From assembly GCF_040436345.1 (NCBI RefSeq), contig NC_133225.1, positions 20,378,040-20,442,039 on the forward strand: a DNA stretch of 64,000 nt, in the 5' to 3' direction. Shown here piece after piece: positions 27,216 through 42,099 of this stretch. The translations under genes were made by a program, and so were the position numbers. The notes beneath the pieces were generated by a model. The model was given only the letters and a program-made list of their open reading frames with translations, was not told the origin of the DNA and searched no databases. The DNA comes from Pagrus major. Its lineage: Eukaryota > Chordata > Actinopteri > Spariformes > Sparidae. Position 1 is the first letter of the stretch; each line of letters opens with the position of its first letter.

Positions 27216-29785
27216 TAAAACAGGCATCAGCGCAGAGGGTAGCCGGCCGCCCACACAAGCCTGAAAGTGAGCTACTAAAGTTGTATAAACAAATTGAAAA
27301 ACACACCTTATGTTAATGAGAGATCATTTACCCTTATGGAATAGTCATTCTGGTCAGCCATTCTGCCAAAATGATTTTGTCTAAGTTTGAGATCAATGCC
27401 TTAAAGATGCTTACGTGGAGGCTGAATCGCTCTTCTTCTGCAGCTAAACTCTCTCAAAGATGACATTGACCATCTCATTTTCATCTAAATGGCTCAGTGG
27501 AGTCCCATTTGCTTTCTGCTTTCCTTCAGCCCAACAGGCTCAATAAAAGTCAATGAGCTGATGAAAACAGCAAAACCTCGTTGTTGTCTTATACAAACAG
27601 CATATGGTTTGCTCAGTGTGGCTGCACATGGCAGCACTCCTCCTACTCCATTTGCTCCTCTGTATCAAGTTGTCCCCTTACCATCTGGGTAATTATGAAG
27701 TTTACCGCTTTCCAAGTTTCTTTTGTCATCACTTTACTAGAGCTTTAATCAAGTGTATTAATAAACATATCAGTATTAATTTGCTGAACAGCGGGCGTAT
27801 AATAGTGTTGTTATCACCAGCTGTTAAAGTGCGGCTGGTATTGTGTGTCTGTGTGTGTGTGTCATTATGGCAAAATGTGATCCTAGAGACACCTATTGTA
27901 AGTGTTTATATGCCTGTCTGGCTGTGGACAGATTTTGTCAACACGATAGTGTCACAGCTGTGCAAGATGCAATCACAAAACTGCACAGGTGTGTAGTTGA
28001 TCAAATCAAATTGAAGGACGAGTTGAGAGATGGGTGTGTTCCGAGCAAGGGCTCTGAAAAGTATGAGGGTAGGAAGTAGGAAAGAAGCTTTATGCCCCTG
28101 GCCCACGTCCTTTTTAAGTCGTGGATCGCTGTATTTCGGTTTCAATCGTTATTGCCCACTTTAAGACATTAGGTCAAACTAGAGACCACCTCACGATCGA
28201 TGCCAGATGGGTGTGTATGATGCAAAGGAACACATAGCATGAGAGAAGTGAGTTTGGTGAAACATGTGAACTGTAGCATGTTTAATTTAGTACATTCCTT
28301 GTATTGAATGAGGGAGTATTTCAGCAAAACGCACATATATGCATATACCTCCTGATTTTCACAGTAGTCTCTCTATTTTTAATCCTTTCTGCTGCTGTGG
28401 TCCCGAGAAGTCATTTCTCCTGTTTATCTCCTAATTTCATTCTTTTCATGGTTTGTTGTGGGATGTGTGTTGCAATACCTGGCAACCCAACCCAAAGGTG
28501 AGCATACGCAAACAACCCTGCCTGACATGTGTCACCTGTCCCTCCTAGCGCTCGCTCAAGCCCTCCACTCCACTCAGTTTGCTGATGAAAATGGATGAAA
28601 CAGGTTCCAAGATGAAGAAATGCACTTCCAAATTTCAGTCAACTTGCTGCAAGGCCTTCACCATTATGGACATTTGCCTTTTGTCTCACTTGTCTACACT
28701 CTACAGTCTGTAGTCTTGCGTCATTTTATCTTCCCTCGTCTTCTACCTGGTCTACCTGATACATGATGGCTCCTCAACACAAACATACCTGCACACTGTC
28801 CAACAATGTTCTTTTTTTTCGTGTGATGTAAATTGCAGATGTTAATTTTTTTTGTTGTTGTTGTTTTGCTGCAAGCTAAAAGACTAATATATAGTTATTT
28901 TGGTCTCACATGCTTATATTGATTCTATTGCTCTGTGGTGTACGGTTATAAGGATTGGGGATTCACTTCTCGTGTGTCTTGTGTTCCACTGAACAATACA
29001 CAACAATATTCCCAAAATGTTGAACTGTTCCTTCTATGAGGTATGAATGTCTGTAGATGGCGCTCTTTTCCTTTTTTGTTAAAGCTATGATGGAAGCAAG
29101 TGCTGCTTCTACTGAGAATGATTTTGTGAGGACATGGACTCAAAGTGTAAAGCGTTGCATCATCTCCTGCGGGAATCAGGCATCAGATATTCCCAGAAAT
29201 TGTATTGACTTCTTGACTGTCTCCACTAGTTGTCAGCAGACAATGATTTTTTTTCCTGACAAATTTGATGAATCTGCCCTCTGGGGCTCTAAAAGATAAA
29301 GAAGCGGGATATGTCTTGTCATAATGCCGGGCTCTGATCAGCAGCCATGCAATGTAGCTGTCAGGATGTTGCAGATGTTTTAAAAGATATCGCCTTGCCC
29401 AAGGCAAAGTGAAATTAATGGCGCTATTATAAACATCTGTCACACAGCCCAGATCGAACAAAACACAAAGACCCTTAGTTTGTAAGGTTTGTAAGAATCT
29501 TTGCAGTTTCATGTCTTGGCTGGGAGTTATACTGTTAGTTTGGAGGTAGTGTGATAGAAGCAGTAATCACAGTAAATTGATGTGGCATGTGGTGTACTGC
29601 ACCTGCCTGTAGGCCACCATGGTGACTCTGCCTGTGTCACTCACAGCAGGGTCTCAAGATGAGGTGGTCCATCCTCAGCCTCCTGCTTACGGTTTGTCCT
29701 CCCTTGTTCACCCTGATGCTCTGTCTCTGACACTCTGGAGCAGAGTTTTGTGGCATTTCTCTTCTACAGGTCACACCTGGGGAGT

Positions 29786-29822
<37 letters not shown>

Positions 29823-31017
29823 GACATGTTTATGCATGTGTCTGACTGTTTATTTATTTATGTGGTGAGTGAGTATGTGTATGTGGGCTGGATCTCCCTG
29901 TGAGGACGTGATATACGAGACTCCGTGACTCCCCCCGAACATTTGCCGCAGTAAGTGAGATTGATGTTTGACACAGGTGCCTCGAGCCAGTGAGCGTTGT
30001 TACTCAGCAGCTTCTTTCCATTCATTATTATTTGGCAAATCAAACAAGTGTCAGGAACTTCTGTAATGTAAGTGTCAGTCTGTCTGTGTCTGTCTCCATC
30101 GCACATTATCAGTGAAGGTGGTGGGAGGAACTTGAATGGATTCAGTCTCTGAATGTTCACATCATGACCACTGGGTGGAGTAAAGAGAGATACTGTTTTG
30201 GTTTTTTTTCTCCATTCACTGTTTTCTTCAATGTAATGTCCATTTTCATTTTTGATATATCTTTTGGAAGATTATGTATCTAAAAAATACATTGAAAAAG
30301 GGGGGTGTTATTTTACATTACATGTAGTTTAAAGGTACCTGATGCAAAGCAATTCCATTTTACTTTATGAATCTTTTGCAATGTCCCAGTGATTCTTCTT
30401 TTAAACAGGCCGTTTGACCAGTTTACAGCTAATCTGCCGATGACCTGCTCAAGTCAGCAGTCCAGTTTATACAGAACAAACGTATGATATCTAGATACTT
30501 CAGCAGCATTTTAATAGTTTGTTTAAGACAGTGAACCATTACAGTACAGTACACTGTACCTCATACCTCAACAGTTAATCAGTTCCTGATTATAACCACA
30601 ACCTTTAAGAATTAACACAATATTCTTCTATATAATAAGTGCCGTGTGCCAGAATAACTGACTAAATACCATTGCTACTTGAGAATTTTTGACCAATATG
30701 CTAAAACATTTTCTTAGGATACAAACATTCTTGATTTTCAAGAGCATACAAATCAAATGCTCTTTGCTACACAGCTGGTTATGTATCTCAGCCACACATT
30801 CCTTTTTAAGCAGTAATGTTAAGGGTTTTTCTTAAAGATCATTGCCATTCATCTCTAATGAAGATTTCAGTCAGGTTTGAACACATTAAAGGTATGTTGC
30901 TGCCCTCTACAGGAAATAAGAATTATATCTGCTAAATGACTGTGTTACATGTCAGCAGACCTCTGGCATCATGAGTCAAACCAAAGACAGTTGACATTAT
31001 TTGATACAAATATATAT
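27216..31017. other. Intergenic DNA, no recognised gene
   Basis: No supportable exon. A minus-strand frame at 29,183-29,512 is open for 109 codons but shows no known domain. A (GT)n run at 29,788-29,819 is listed separately. The right end adjoins the presumed 3' end of srek1ip1. Confidence 0.45.
29788..29819. repeat. (GT)n microsatellite, about 32 bp
   Basis: Sixteen uninterrupted GT units. Confidence 0.95.
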
Positions 31018-31987
31018 TTTATTACAATTCAAGAGTATTTATTGGAGGACTGAAACAATTGTACAGAGGAAATAAACAAAGCTGTGTAAGGACACTGAGT
31101 TAATGACAGATTCCAAAATGTACACATTTAAATGTTTTGGAATGAACTCTTTAAAGTTTGAGAAGGTTTTCATCAAGGTGTTGACGTTCAATGATCAAAT
31201 GTATTCTTTGACAAAATTCACGTTACTAGCATCCACACACCAGGAACAATCAAGAGTTTCACTTGCTATAAAGCCATCCCAGCAGAAGCACAATTATTGA
31301 AGCAATTTTATACAAAACTCTTTAATTGTCTACTGACATTAGCTGATAGTTTAACTGCTGCTGAATAGTCAGCACTGACAAAGAAACTGGCTGATTGCCA
31401 ATACATCAGCCAATTGTTGTTGTGACCCTTAGCTATTATAAGATTCTGGAGCATCAAATCATGATTGGCATTCACTTTGACATGTAAGAATGTTTTTGGG
31501 TACAGTTTCAGAAATTGCAAAAGAGAAGGCTTGAAGCAACTAAGTGTATAAAAAAAACAAAAAAACTTTTACCACAAGTAGCCATCTAAAACTTAAAAAA
31601 AAAAGAAAATCAATCACACTAAAAATAAACAGGCTTTTCCCCTGAACTGTTCAGTAATGGATATGACAACAGATTGTTCCATGTGGCTTTGGAGGAACAA
31701 AGACATGATACACCAGAAAATGATCCCAGGCTTCGTACATGTTTTCAAAAATGCTTAAGAAAACTAGTAACTTTTTTTTTTTTTCATTTGCATGATGGTG
31801 TAAAACTCATCTTCCGGGTACAGTGTTCTCTACAGTGTTTTTGGAACCACTGAATGGATTAAATCCCTGTTTCAGTAACTGACACTTGTATGGGACAAGA
31901 TAAGATACAACATGTCTGCAAGACACACTTTTTGTGGACTGGCAAATAAATATGTTGGTCCTCCACACACAGCATCGTTCAGTTGTA
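31018..31987 (-). other. srek1ip1: Probable 3' untranslated region of srek1ip1
   Basis: Reading on the minus strand from the stop codon at 31,988-31,990, about 950 bases of AT-rich DNA follow without another gene. Canonical AATAAA signals on the minus strand occur at 31,038-31,043 and 31,018-31,023 and would end the transcript near 31,000. The limits are inferred; other, nearer signals could be used. Confidence 0.4.
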
Positions 31988-34700
<2,713 letters not shown>

Positions 34701-34900
34701 TGTATTTTACACGATAAAGCCGGAAAAACACCAAACTGATGGTCATTAGCGCGCGATTCAACCGTGGAGCTACAGGAGTCTTCACTCAAAATACGCTCGG
34801 CCGGAAACATACCATCTACTGGGTTCCGCCTTCTCGTTTCGTTCGTTTTTCCCCTCACATTTTTGACATTAGCGCCACCGTTTGGACTGGAGTTTAGAGC
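34701..34900 (-). promoter_or_regulatory. srek1ip1: Probable srek1ip1 promoter and 5' untranslated region
   Basis: The region just upstream of the srek1ip1 ATG is GC-richer than its surroundings and contains several CpG dinucleotides (gcgcgcg near 34,750; ctcggccgg near 34,796; ttcgtttcgttcg near 34,835). There is no TATA box. This is the usual appearance of a housekeeping promoter. The start site is not resolved. Confidence 0.45.
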
Positions 34901-37900
34901 ACTAGATTGCACTGGTTTAAAGGATCATCCAACAGTTTACCAAATGCATTTTAAGACAGTTCAAAAAAAAAAGGTCTTAAATCTTTTTTTAAAATCTTAA
35001 AAAATCTCAAACTAAACCTGACAGCTGCTGTGTTGGACTTCTGTGTTTTTTGTATTCATAATTCATGCAGTTCTCAATATAGGCTAGCTCCAAAACAGGG
35101 GGCCCAAACTTTTTCCCTTACAGGGCTAAAACTTAAACTGACTTAAATTAAACTGGTGGGCCACAGGCCAAACCAAACACCTATTGTATGTATTTTAAGA
35201 GGCAAAATGGTACTAGGATCCGAAGTTCCTTTAATTGATTGACTCCCTGATCCAAGTGTCACTGTGCCCACTGCTCAAATTAACAAAAATAATTAAGAAT
35301 TTGGTATCCTAACTAACAACATCCAAAATGTTCCGTTCTCTTTTATGGTTATACTTATAATTTATGAACATTATCTGAATAAAATGGTGTAAAGGTGTTT
35401 AGCTAACATACTTGTTTGTTTATATCAACCTTTTTATAGGTATAAATGTACAATATGGACTGGGTTGCTATATAGACTGGTGCAATCTGTGCTGCATAGT
35501 TTAGACTATCACATAGTGAGTGTACCTTGAAATCTATTTTGTATAAACTTCCTGCATTGTCCCGATCCTGAGTAATTGCATGTATCAATTTACTCTATTT
35601 GAAAAATGCTAAGAATCTTTTCAGAATAATATTTTGCTCCATGCTTGATTGCTTTCCCAGTAGAGCCAGTTGTGGTTTTTTGCTAGGGGTTAATTGAAGG
35701 CAGCCAGAGTCAGACTGGCAGATGGAAAATGTCGACAGATGCGGGGCCCCCAGACATGTCCTCATCATCAAGTCTGTGACTGGGACGCACACAAACACAC
35801 ACAGACACGCACACACACAATCTCACTCTTGATCTTTGATCATGCCATCTGCCTCCGTGAATGTTCTGCCAGAGTTAATACTGTTATTCACTTTATATAG
35901 AATAAAAGCTGAAATTATTACAGTCAGTGTTATCTAATCAGATGATGCCTCATAATTGGCTGTCTGCAGTTCCAGTCCTGAGGACTTTGATCCACAACGC
36001 AACACCTTTTTTTTTTTCTTGTGCTCTTGTCACCTCACATGCTTAAAAACACATGACCTGACTCTGCTGTTGAGGGAAATGCTCTATTTATTGACCCTTA
36101 CCAGATGTCCCCTCACTGTTTGTGTCAGAAACTGACCAGGTGTTGTTGTAGAAGTGATGTTTTTTCATTAAAATATTTGAGGCGTGATGAAAATGTGAAT
36201 GTTGTGAACCTTTTAAAAATCTTTGTTCCATTATTGCTCTGTCCTTAAAGCCTTTCTTGCCCCATACGATTTATATTTCCTCTACATGACTGAAGTGATG
36301 AAATTGCCGAGAATCATGGCTTGAGCAATGATGGAGCTTTCTAAACATAAAGGAAGATAAAGGGACATTTTTTCTTCTCAATATCATAACAGCCTTGAAG
36401 TAGGGCTTTCTGTTTTTCTCAGAATTTCCAAACACTGGCATTATTGTGTTTACCACACACATTTTCCTTTAGCACAGGACCTCGTCTCATCAAAATTTAG
36501 CAATACAGTATCCAGTTTCAGAAAAGCCTTTCTCCAGGCTTTTAAAACAAACTCCAGTTACTCCTGCTGCTAAGAGACATTGATTATTTAACAAGGCTAA
36601 GATACAGTTCAAGGGAGCGTGTTTTATCTCTGTGTGTCTTTTTATTGCCTCAGGTGAGGGATTAAAACAAAGATTACGCACATAAACCTGTTCACCTGTT
36701 TGCTGCACAGTGACTTGCCGGCTGTAGATAAATGTTAAATTCACTTTTCAGCCACTGGAAGGTGCAAAGAACACTTAGAAGCAAGACTTTCGACAGACAA
36801 CCTTTGTCAAAGTATTAAGTTACTATTAGTTAAAAGGAACAGGCTGCTGCTGTGGCAGTGCAGACAGAAAAAAAGGGCAGAGTGGATACAAAAACAACAA
36901 ATGACACACTTTTGCTTCCATGAATGTATGTTTCAAGTCCAAGAAAAGAAAACTGCATAACACTCACTCACCAGTTAACAACACTTACAGTATAATTATA
37001 TTAGTCACTGGCCAGTCTACACCAACACAGTGGAAGAAACAGCAGTCTGAGCGGGATGAGGGACTAATTGACTGTATATATCATGTTACATTCACTGTAA
37101 TACAGTTTGACAGTCTGAAACTGTTATTCCAGACATCTTTTTATCCACAAGTCTTATTCTTGTGCATTCACTCACACCTGCCTCTGTTTAAACAACGTTT
37201 TCACTTAATAATTAATGCTTCAACTCATGTATCTTCAAAGCATTATTGCACATCTTGATCACAGTCTGTGATCCAAATGTTAACAAAGGATTTGAGAGAT
37301 TTGAGAGGCACAAAGCTCAAAGTTCAGCTTGATTAATCCTGGATAAGCTTCATCACAAAAGCATTTATATTTTATTAGCCCTGGGTTTGTTTGGTCCATT
37401 ATCTTCCCATTCACATAAAAAAGGTATATGGCACAATAAGAAGCAAGTAGCGTGTCCTCCCGGTGGAAATTAGGTTGCTGAGGCTGTAGAAATTAACCTC
37501 TAAATAACATATTATAGGTTATGAAATCCATTAAATTTGTCAGGGACCATGTCTAAAAATATTAAACTTAGGGATACCACTAAAAAGAGTAAGAATTTAA
37601 ATAATTTAGAAGAATCTTAATTAAAAAAATTAACTTTTTATTTACATTCGTCATCTCATTGGCTTAAAAGACAACTTTACTCAGTTCCCCCTCCTCGTGA
37701 GTGGCAAACAAGCTGCACTTTGTGAAACAATCACTCAAGGAAATGGGTTAACAGCACTTTCGGTGCCATTAACACATAATTTTCAACAAATACAATTGAG
37801 TTACATATTGTAACTGTAATTTATTCTTGTTATGCTCAGCTAACTGCCTTCTGTTTATTACAATCACCATTTCAAATTTGGAGCAGGCAGCTGGCTGTGC

Positions 37901-40533
37901 CACAAAGTATACTGTCCCTCTCTGGGTAATGATCATAGAAATAGTTCAATAGTTCATAGATCATAGTTCTATCACTGAGTACTCCGTATTATTTGTCAGC
38001 TTATTGTTAACCTGGCTTTATTTCAATAATGTGAGCCTAGAAATGATGACTCAGTTTTCCCGTAAGCGAATTGGTTAGTGCCTGCGGTTTTTGCATATTT
38101 AGATTTTGCTGATACTCTGAGGTGAATCTACCCTGGAGTCCGTTAAGCGTGGAATTACATTTGGTGACCCAGCTTGGTAAAAAGTGGACCAACTTTGTGA
38201 TGCCTGAAAACAAATCCAGAGCTTGCTGGCTAACCAGGTAATCGAACCCCAGCACTGGCCGCATATTGAGAAATTACCATCAACAAGACAACACGCAAAT
38301 TCCTGATTTTCCATCTGTATTTTAACTCTTTAACTGTGTTGGTGAATGGACCTCTAATGTATATGGTCACAAAAATGGATTGGGTTGCAAGGGAGGGCCT
38401 GATTAGTAGTTGCTGACAGCTTATTCTCAAACTTGTCCACATCTCTACACATATCATAAAAAAAACCTCCCTGACAAACATGAGACTGCGGTCAAACATT
38501 CCTCAGTTGTTATGCTGCTACCTGAGCCTCACCTCTACAATGTCCTCCATTTTGCCTTCTGTTAAGGGCTGCGTTAATAAAACAACAAAAGAGAGTTGCA
38601 TAGTACAAGTCAACCCCACTGTATTTAGCATCCTAGAACATATTTGACCATGTACCCCTAACCTTTGTGATGCACCTTCTACATTAGCCTCCACCGGCAT
38701 TAGAAGTGGAATAAAATGACATTACTGTGGTTGTTCTGGGTCTTCTTTTACTTGGCTGCTGCTCGGAGACACTGAACAATAGGAAAATTAGATTATTTTG
38801 TTTGTGTTGTTCCTGTGGTATACAAGCAAAACACAACTTTTAGAATGTGATTGATGAGGAAATGTGTCAAAATGAGATATATTCATCTAGTTCATGGGGA
38901 TTTTCTTGACTGATGTTGGATAAAAGTGGTGCTGCTTTAAAATCATTTCAAGAAACGTCAGTTGGTTCTGAATGAGCTTGACAGACAGGGACAACAAACC
39001 ATTTTAGTTACATAAACAACTAAGATGAGTCATTAAACAAAAGAAACACATCACAGAATACTTAAAAACAATTAACAAATGACATTAATATCATGATCAT
39101 GGCTCTTGATCAAAGTGGTTTTCATTCCTTAATGGGAACCATGACGGTCTCCAACTGAGATGAGCATGGCCTTCGCACATCAAGGTCAACCCATTGTAAA
39201 ATAGCTTCAGTAAGGTTCTGGCAATGTGTTTATGGGCAAAGTTGAAAACAAGAGATTGAAACAATCTGTCCTCCAAGGGGATGCTCCACAGTCGATTCAG
39301 TCTGAAATGCTTTCCCGTATTTGCCAGCTTTTGCATGCAATGAGATTCATTATTCACATCTTTGTGCCACAAACACACGTCAGAGACACTGCTTCAAACA
39401 GCAGCCTCACACAAAGTACTCTGGTGGTTCCTTGAACCTCTTTCCCAGCCTGAATGTTGTTGTCACCCAGTTGTATGTTGCCCCAAAAAGCATCTGGAGA
39501 ACTGAGCTCGGGGCAGCAGGATGTTTAGTTTTTCTCCGCAGAAAGAAGCACGTTTTTTTGTTTCATTTTTTTTGTTTGTTTTTTGAGCTCTTGTGCAAGT
39601 TGTTTAAGCCTTTTGTGTTCACTCATCTACATCAATTAACATTTTTTAATCATAAAGCGAAGCGAAGTCGGCGAACAAGGCTAAATTCAGGGTGAATGAA
39701 ACTTTAACACATTACCTCATCTGTGAACATTTGCCTCACATCAGATAGATTTTCATCGGCAGTGGTGGTTGTTTAATGGTGTATGCATCAACAGTGAAGC
39801 AAAATTGACGACAGGAACATTTGTGCTCATTTTAATCTTTTTTATTTTTGCTCACATATGGTATTAGGTTGTAACTGTTAATAATTGTTTTAGTGTTTTT
39901 AGAGATTGCAGCAATGTCTGGGACAAAATCCCTTCCTCAAACAAATTATTTCCACATTACAATTTAAAAGCTCATGAACACAACAAAGTCTAAAGAATGA
40001 CTTCCCAACTCAAATAATACATCAGGGGAGTACTTAACACAAAATACAGCTAAGGGGTATGGGAATGTCATTAGTTTTGCAGGTATTTTGTCGTAATCAT
40101 CAGTTGTGGATACATTTAAAATTTGTCCTGATGATGGTGTTGGATGAAAAGTCAAGTCAGGTGTGTAATGTTTGCCCATTGAAGCAGATCAAGACTGATA
40201 AAGGCAAACAGACAAAAAATAACACTGGCATGTCTTTGTTGCCTCAGTAACATTTACTCTGGATCAGTGAACGCCAAGACCTTGTCACTAATTATTTCTT
40301 TTGTATCTTGGTAGCTTACTCCTCTATTGTGAAAGTAGGGACTGTGCTGGAGGTTGCTGTTGTTGGAGTGCATACAGGTCACTGATGAAGCTCATAGTTT
40401 ACTTAAAACCCTGTGAATTGCAAATGTACCCTCAGTACATGCAGGGTGGTCCAGTACAGTCCTCAAAAAATGCCTTATTGGTAATTCATGCATAAGTGTG
40501 TGTGACCTGAAAATGTAAATGAAGACCAGTTGA
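34901..40533. other. Intergenic DNA, no recognised gene
   Basis: No supportable exon. The minus-strand frames at 36,490-36,744 and 38,037-38,499, and the plus-strand frame at 39,321-39,695, have no recognisable domain. AT-rich DNA predominates. A stretch at about 38,090-38,260 contains a tRNA-box-like ggttcgattacc on the minus strand and may be an old retroelement, but its identity is unclear. Confidence 0.45.
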
Positions 40534-41001
40534 ATGAAAGAAGCTGTCCATCTCACAGCAGTTCTCCTTGCGCTGCTGTCTGGTCAGCACCTGGCGGACA
40601 CTGAGGACGCTGCCGAGGATGTTTTTGGACGGAGGCCTGCCCAGGAAAATAAACCTACGTCTGACCTCAAGCGCCAGTGGTGGAGTCTCCGGACCTCACC
40701 ACCACCTGACACAATGTTCCTCCCACAAGCACGAGCATCACGCCTGGGTGGCCCTGCAGGAGAGGGGAACTCTCTTTGGTGCCTTTTCAGGCTGGAAAAC
40801 AAAAGCCATGACGAAGAAGACCGAAACACAGATTTTATGCCATGCCTCTCCATGATTTATAAACATTCAGCTCTTTGGCCTTCATTTTCTCTCACTCTGG
40901 CTAAAATAAAAACTGGGTATCTTTTTGCACACTGTTCTCTGGCAACTGCTAGGCTATTTATTGTGTTTCTGCCTCGTCTTGTCCAAGGTCTTGCCAGGTG
41001 A
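40534..41001 (+). other. GC-richer island with a 155-codon open frame of unknown nature
   Basis: A plus-strand frame starts MKEAVHLTAVLLALLSG, which would read as a signal-peptide-like hydrophobic stretch, and continues 155 codons to a stop overlapping a donor-like AG|gtgagg at 40,998. An acceptor-like ctcacag precedes 40,559. A second frame, open from 40,568 to 40,855, and a minus-strand frame, 40,584-40,853, overlap it, so base composition alone may explain the open frames. I recognise no domain. It could be a lineage-specific gene, a non-coding transcript or an old repeat. Confidence 0.25.
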
Positions 41002-41559
41002 GGCAAATAGCAGCTGGAATTGATTTGTTGTGAATGATGCTTCTGTATGCAGTAGGAGTGTGGTTGCTCACCCTCACCCCCTCGTGTCCTCCCGCCTCCC
41101 TTTCTCCCCCTCTGGCTCTTTCCTTCCCTCTCCCAAATCTTTCTCTGCATGTGTGATGGCCCCCGTAATGAGTGCTCTTTGATGTGGAGGAGATCTAGGG
41201 TAAGCAGAGCGCTTAGTTGAGTGGGAGGCGAGGAATGCGAGGCAGGTACACCGCGGTTGTGTGTGTCGATTAAAAGTCTTGTTTTCTCCCATCAGACCGA
41301 GCTCGCCCATCCTGAATACGAATGTATCTCCCTGGATTTCCACGGCTTGTGTCTTACCGCATAATCCCGGCGTTCATTCAACGTTTAGCTCATTAGTACA
41401 AGTTTATTTTCACATGCCTGTCTTAGTAATGTTCAGCATCTACACACTTGTTTGTTTTCCCTGCATTCTTTAAACCCTCTGTCCCAGTTTGACTCCACTG
41501 AATCCAATCCCAGCATTTCCTGCAGCAAACTACAAAGCCTCAACCTGTGTGAGCTGCTG

Positions 41560-41700
41560 ACAGACATGTGTCCACAAAGGACCTAGAGAGAAAAACGCTT
41601 TGATTCGATGCATTGTGGAGGAAAAAGATGGGCAGCGTGGGGAGGGAAACGGGTCCGCTCTCTGATTTGATGGATATTTCTGACGCAAACTGGCAAAAAG
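41560..41700 (+). other. Candidate upstream exon ending in a consensus donor
   Basis: The stretch ends ggcaaaaag|gtgagtgc at 41,700, a near-perfect splice donor. Within it an ATG at 41,628 is in frame through 24 codons to the donor (MGSVGRETGPLSDLM and so on). It could be a 5' exon of a transcript that continues into the signal-peptide exon at 42,051. There is no similarity support. Confidence 0.25.
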
Positions 41701-42050
41701 GTGAGTGCTGCTGGTGGTGCAGATGTGTGTGTGTGTCCACATAAGTGTGTTTCCCCCTCCTCTCTCTGCCTCAAACAAAAGAAGCAAGCCAAGGCTACAA
41801 AATGTTAGTGGTGGAAGGAAAATAACTTTTTGTTTTCCATCATCCACTTATTTCTTCTCTGGATACCTTGGAGGTGAGAAACTTTGCGCGGCAATATTGC
41901 AGAAGGAGGTGTGAGAAGCAGATTGTAATCACTGGAGACCCAAGAAAACAAGGAGAGGTGGTTAAAAAAGAAGAGGAGCAAGAAGAGGAGAGTAGAGAGA
42001 AGAGTGAAAGTGTTGGGAAAGAAGAAGAGGTTTGAAGGCTGTGAGGCGAG

Positions 42051-42099
42051 ATGATGCTGATGATAAGCTTACTTCTCCTCACTGGATGTGGTCGTGCAG
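42051..42099 (+). CDS. Candidate alternative first coding exon (signal peptide) of the alkaline phosphatase
   Basis: An ATG preceded by an in-frame TGA (42,042-42,044) opens 16 codons, MMLMISLLLLTGCGRA, a compact hydrophobic signal peptide ending in a good cleavage motif. The exon then stops at a perfect consensus donor, GCAG|gtgagt. It ends after codon position 1, the same phase as the standard exon 1 (46,295-46,388), so it would splice in frame to exon 2 at 47,057 and give ...[11 protein letters not shown]. The standard exon also contains GRA near its end. An acceptor-like site precedes about 41,874 and would join it to the candidate exon ending at 41,700. Transcript evidence is absent, so this is inferred from phase, splice site and signal-peptide character. 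Confidence 0.4.

Noticed and set aside
29183-29512. 109-codon minus-strand frame
   Set aside because: I can match it to no domain; the surrounding DNA shows no splice structure or promoter.
38037-38314. Possible LTR or tRNA-like element (ggttcgattacc on the minus strand; ttggtgaccca on the plus strand)
   Set aside because: The motifs resemble a box B and a primer-binding site, but no paired LTR, box A, polypurine tract or target duplication could be found.
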